Of a stretch of DNA of 64,000 nt, positions 62,374-64,000 are shown piece after piece. Below the pieces are notes generated by a model. It was not told the DNA's origin. It ran no database searches and worked only from the letters and a program-made list of their open reading frames with translations. This DNA comes from Dehalococcoidia bacterium (lineage in GTDB: Bacteria > Chloroflexota > Dehalococcoidia > Tepidiformales > Tepidiformaceae). Where the stretch lies: contig JADYYG010000004.1 of assembly GCA_020853755.1 (NCBI GenBank), positions 23,463 to 87,462 on the forward strand, written 5' to 3'. The number at the start of each line of letters is the position of its first letter. Within the stretch, counting starts at the first letter, position 1. The position numbers were made by a program, and so were the translations under genes.

Positions 62374-63330
62374 TCAGGAGACGGCGCCGGCTTCCTGCTG
62401 GGCGTGTACGCGGGTGAGCCCCGCGGCGGCGAGGGTGGCTTCGAATGAGGCGATCGCTACTTCGATCTGCGAGTCGTCGGGAACCTTCGTCGTGAGGGCC
62501 TGCAGGGCGATGTTGGGGATGAACATCGCGTGGACGAACGCGTTGCCGCCCCAGCGTGCGCCAATGCGGAGGATTTCGTAGCTGATGCCCGCGACCAGCG
62601 GCATGAAGACGATCCGCGAGGCGGTTCGGACAAGGACCCCCTTATCCACGGCGAGGTCGAAGACGAAGAACGTGATGAGGGCGACGAAGACCACGACGAG
62701 CAGGAAGCTCGTGCCGCAGCGGGTGTGCTCCTTCGGGTAGGGGCGCACCTGGGCCACCGTCAATGGGCGGTTGGCTTCGTAGGCGTGGATGGTCATGTGT
62801 TCGGCGCCGTGGTACTGGAAGACCCGCCGGATGTCGGGCACAAGGCCGATGAGCCAGATGTAGCCCACGAAGAGGACGAGCCGGAGGATGCCTTCGACGA
62901 GCACGATCCAGAAGCGGTGGACGTCGAATGCTTCGAGGAGGTTCGCCAGCAGGATCGGCCCGGCGAAGAAGATGCCCACCACAAAGAGCAGCGCCAGCGC
63001 CATGGTGCCGAAGAACACCTTCTCCGGGAACTCGGCCTGCCCTTCTTCGTCGCCCTCTTCCTCGAAGGCGATGCGCGACGAGTAGTTGAGCGCGCGCATA
63101 CCGAGGGCCATGGTTTCCCAGAGAACGACGACCCCGCGGATGAGTGGGAGCCGCCGCAGGCGGCCGGTGTAGATCCCGCCGAGCTTCTCCGAGTGGGTGA
63201 CGATGTGACCCTTTGGGTGGCGGACGGCCACGGCCATATGCTCGGGGCCGCGGATCATCACGCCTTCGATCACGGCCTGGCCGCCGTAGTACACGTTCGC
63301 CGGGGAGGCTGCTGAATTATCGGCCGCCAT
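62374..63330 (-). CDS. DUF1385 family membrane protein
   Basis: A 318-residue protein with four or five hydrophobic helices. Family blocks are YYGGQAVIEGVMIRGPE near the start and YHGAEHMTIHAYEAN in the middle, with a CGTSFLLVVV segment after it. DUF1385 genes often lie between rpmE and prfA in Chloroflexota and Firmicutes, which is the setting here. Function unknown, possibly metal- or cobalamin-linked by older annotations, which I cannot support. Confidence 0.9.
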   Translation of the reverse strand: MAADNSAASPANVYYGGQAVIEGVMIRGPEHMAVAVRHPKGHIVTHSEKLGGIYTGRLRRLPLIRGVVVLWETMALGMRALNYSSRIAFEEEGDEEGQAEFPEKVFFGTMALALLFVVGIFFAGPILLANLLEAFDVHRFWIVLVEGILRLVLFVGYIWLIGLVPDIRRVFQYHGAEHMTIHAYEANRPLTVAQVRPYPKEHTRCGTSFLLVVVFVALITFFVFDLAVDKGVLVRTASRIVFMPLVAGISYEILRIGARWGGNAFVHAMFIPNIALQALTTKVPDDSQIEVAIASFEATLAAAGLTRVHAQQEAGAVS

Positions 63331-63437
63331 GACACCGCCTTGGGGAGATGAGCGCGCCGCAGCGGCTCATGGATCCTGTGGTCCACGCATTGTCGCCGCT
63401 GGGCGGATTGCGCTCCAAGTGCGGGGCCGGCGGACAC

Positions 63438-63470
63438 GAAAAAGGCGCCATTCCGGAGAAGGCGCCTTTC
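63438..63470 (-). terminator. Terminator of the ribosomal protein operon
   Basis: On the minus strand GAAAGGCGCC and GGCGCCTTTTTC form a stem with an 11-base loop, and the right arm runs into TTTTT. It lies 22 bases beyond the rpmE stop. The stem core equals that of the terminator at 21202-21243. Confidence 0.8.
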
Positions 63471-63491
63471 GTTGGTTGCCTGGTGTCGTGC

Positions 63492-63692
63492 TTAGCTGCG
63501 GTTGAAGCGGCGGTTGAAGCGCTCCACGCGGCCCGCGGTGTCGACGATGCGCTGCTCGCCCGTGAAGAACGGGTGGCAGACATTGCAGACGTCGAGGTGC
63601 ATGGCCGTCTTGGTGGAACGCGTCTTGATCTCATTGCCGCATGAGCAATGGATGGTGGCTTCCTGGTAGTTGGGATGGATTCCCGCCTTCAT
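63492..63692 (-). CDS. rpmE: Ribosomal protein L31 (zinc-binding form)
   Basis: A 66-residue L31 of the C+ type. Cys16, Cys18, Cys36 and Cys39 (HCSC, VCNVCHP) make the zinc site. It joins the central protuberance and the small subunit head. It starts eight bases after rpmA and shares a transcript with it. Confidence 0.96.
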   Translation of the reverse strand: MKAGIHPNYQEATIHCSCGNEIKTRSTKTAMHLDVCNVCHPFFTGEQRIVDTAGRVERFNRRFNRS

Positions 63693-63700
63693 GGTCCTGG

Positions 63701-63970
63701 TTACTCCTGGCCTTCGGCCGCGTAGACGCTGATCTTCTTGCGCCGGCCCTTTGCGAAGGGCTCGAACTTCACCTTGCCATCGATGAGCGAGTAGATGGTG
63801 TAATCCCGGCCAAGGCCCACGTTTTCACCCGGATGGAAGCGGGTGCCGTGCTGGCGCATGATGATAGAGCCGGGCTTCACCACTTCGCCGTCGAAGTGCT
63901 TGACCCCCAGCCGCTGGCTGTTGCTGTCGCGGCCGTTCTTGGAACTCGAAACGCCCTTCTTGTGAGCCAT
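63701..63970 (-). CDS. rpmA: Ribosomal protein L27
   Basis: An 89-residue L27, starting [20 protein letters not shown] and reaching [11 protein letters not shown] [13 protein letters not shown]. It supports the peptidyl-transferase centre through its N-terminal tail. There is no cleaved N-terminal extension. It normally follows rplU, which would lie beyond the window end. Confidence 0.96.
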   Translation of the reverse strand: MAHKKGVSSSKNGRDSNSQRLGVKHFDGEVVKPGSIIMRQHGTRFHPGENVGLGRDYTIYSLIDGKVKFEPFAKGRRKKISVYAAEGQE

Positions 63971-63976
63971 CTCGTC

Positions 63977-64000
63977 TTAACCCTTCGAAATCGACTCGAC
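63977..64000 (-). CDS. Possible end of rplU (L21), cut by window
   Basis: The minus-strand sequence before rpmA contains seven codons ending VESISKG and a TAA stop at 63977-63979. That is where L21 would end in the usual rplU-rpmA order. Only seven residues are visible, so the identity rests on position. Confidence 0.35.
   Translation of the reverse strand, partial: VESISKG

Overview
The window is a 64 kb piece of a GC-rich bacterial chromosome, almost fully coding. No gap between genes exceeds about 300 bases; the largest are 22857-23117, which may hold a 28-codon peptide gene, and 25268-25519, which holds a repeat. I saw no rRNA, tRNA, CRISPR, insertion sequence or prophage. Several things suggest a Chloroflexota bacterium, probably on the Dehalococcoidia side: the run rpmA - rpmE - DUF1385 protein, many lipoproteins with an Asp- or Thr-rich linker, a YvcK protein with an N-terminal membrane part, DnaE2/ImuB genes behind GAAC-N4-GTTC LexA boxes, and many acyl-CoA, LLM-flavin and SDR enzymes. 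This is inference from gene content, not a phylogeny.

Layout. 1-4807: the end of a coiled-coil AAA ATPase, then a zinc/manganese-type ABC importer operon (binding lipoprotein, ATPase, permease with a His-rich tail) behind a promoter with two Fur-family-like operators. 4883-9084: HAD-like protein, DUF2795-like protein, an isolated nuoB, zinc-ribbon protein, EVE protein, ribD and an alpha/beta hydrolase. 9081-16767: flavin and acyl-CoA oxidation genes (LLM oxidoreductase, two divergent acyl-CoA dehydrogenases, a phosphotransferase, a SufR-like regulator), then Uma2, GNAT and flavin reductase genes. 16975-19860: an iron-siderophore/cobalamin-type ABC importer. 19870-26353: flippase, secreted repeat protein, hydrolase, glpX, HD protein and a membrane protein.

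26449-34723: housekeeping genes on the plus strand (gatB, yvcK, secG, an oligopeptide-binding protein, fmt, rlmN, queA). 34806-45569: a 30-residue basic protein, an HtrA-like lipoprotein, nucleoside phosphorylase, two enoyl-CoA hydratases, mutY, amidohydrolase, beta-propeller, DinB, cyclophilin, SDR and membrane dipeptidase. 45661-55204: a large transport locus with two divergent 1.1-kilo-residue FtsX-type permeases and two MacB/LolD-type ATPases, one of them fused to an AbrB-like domain.

56112-62190: a likely SOS mutagenesis locus. dnaE2 (plus) and a catalytically degenerate Y-family polymerase of ImuB type (minus) point toward each other. Each has a LexA-type palindrome followed directly by the same -10 hexamer, TATACT, and begins 6-10 bases after it, so the transcripts are probably leaderless. 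A DUF6504-like gene overlaps the end of imuB; no imuA was seen. 62374-64000: DUF1385 membrane protein, rpmE, rpmA and possibly the last codons of rplU.

The observations most worth following are the twin LexA/-10 modules, the two operators at the metal importer, a heptanucleotide (GGATTTT-type) repeat that forms an inverted repeat at 25.4 kb and has also entered the imuB reading frame, the AbrB-tailed ABC ATPase, and the permeases with an extra outer beta-rich region.
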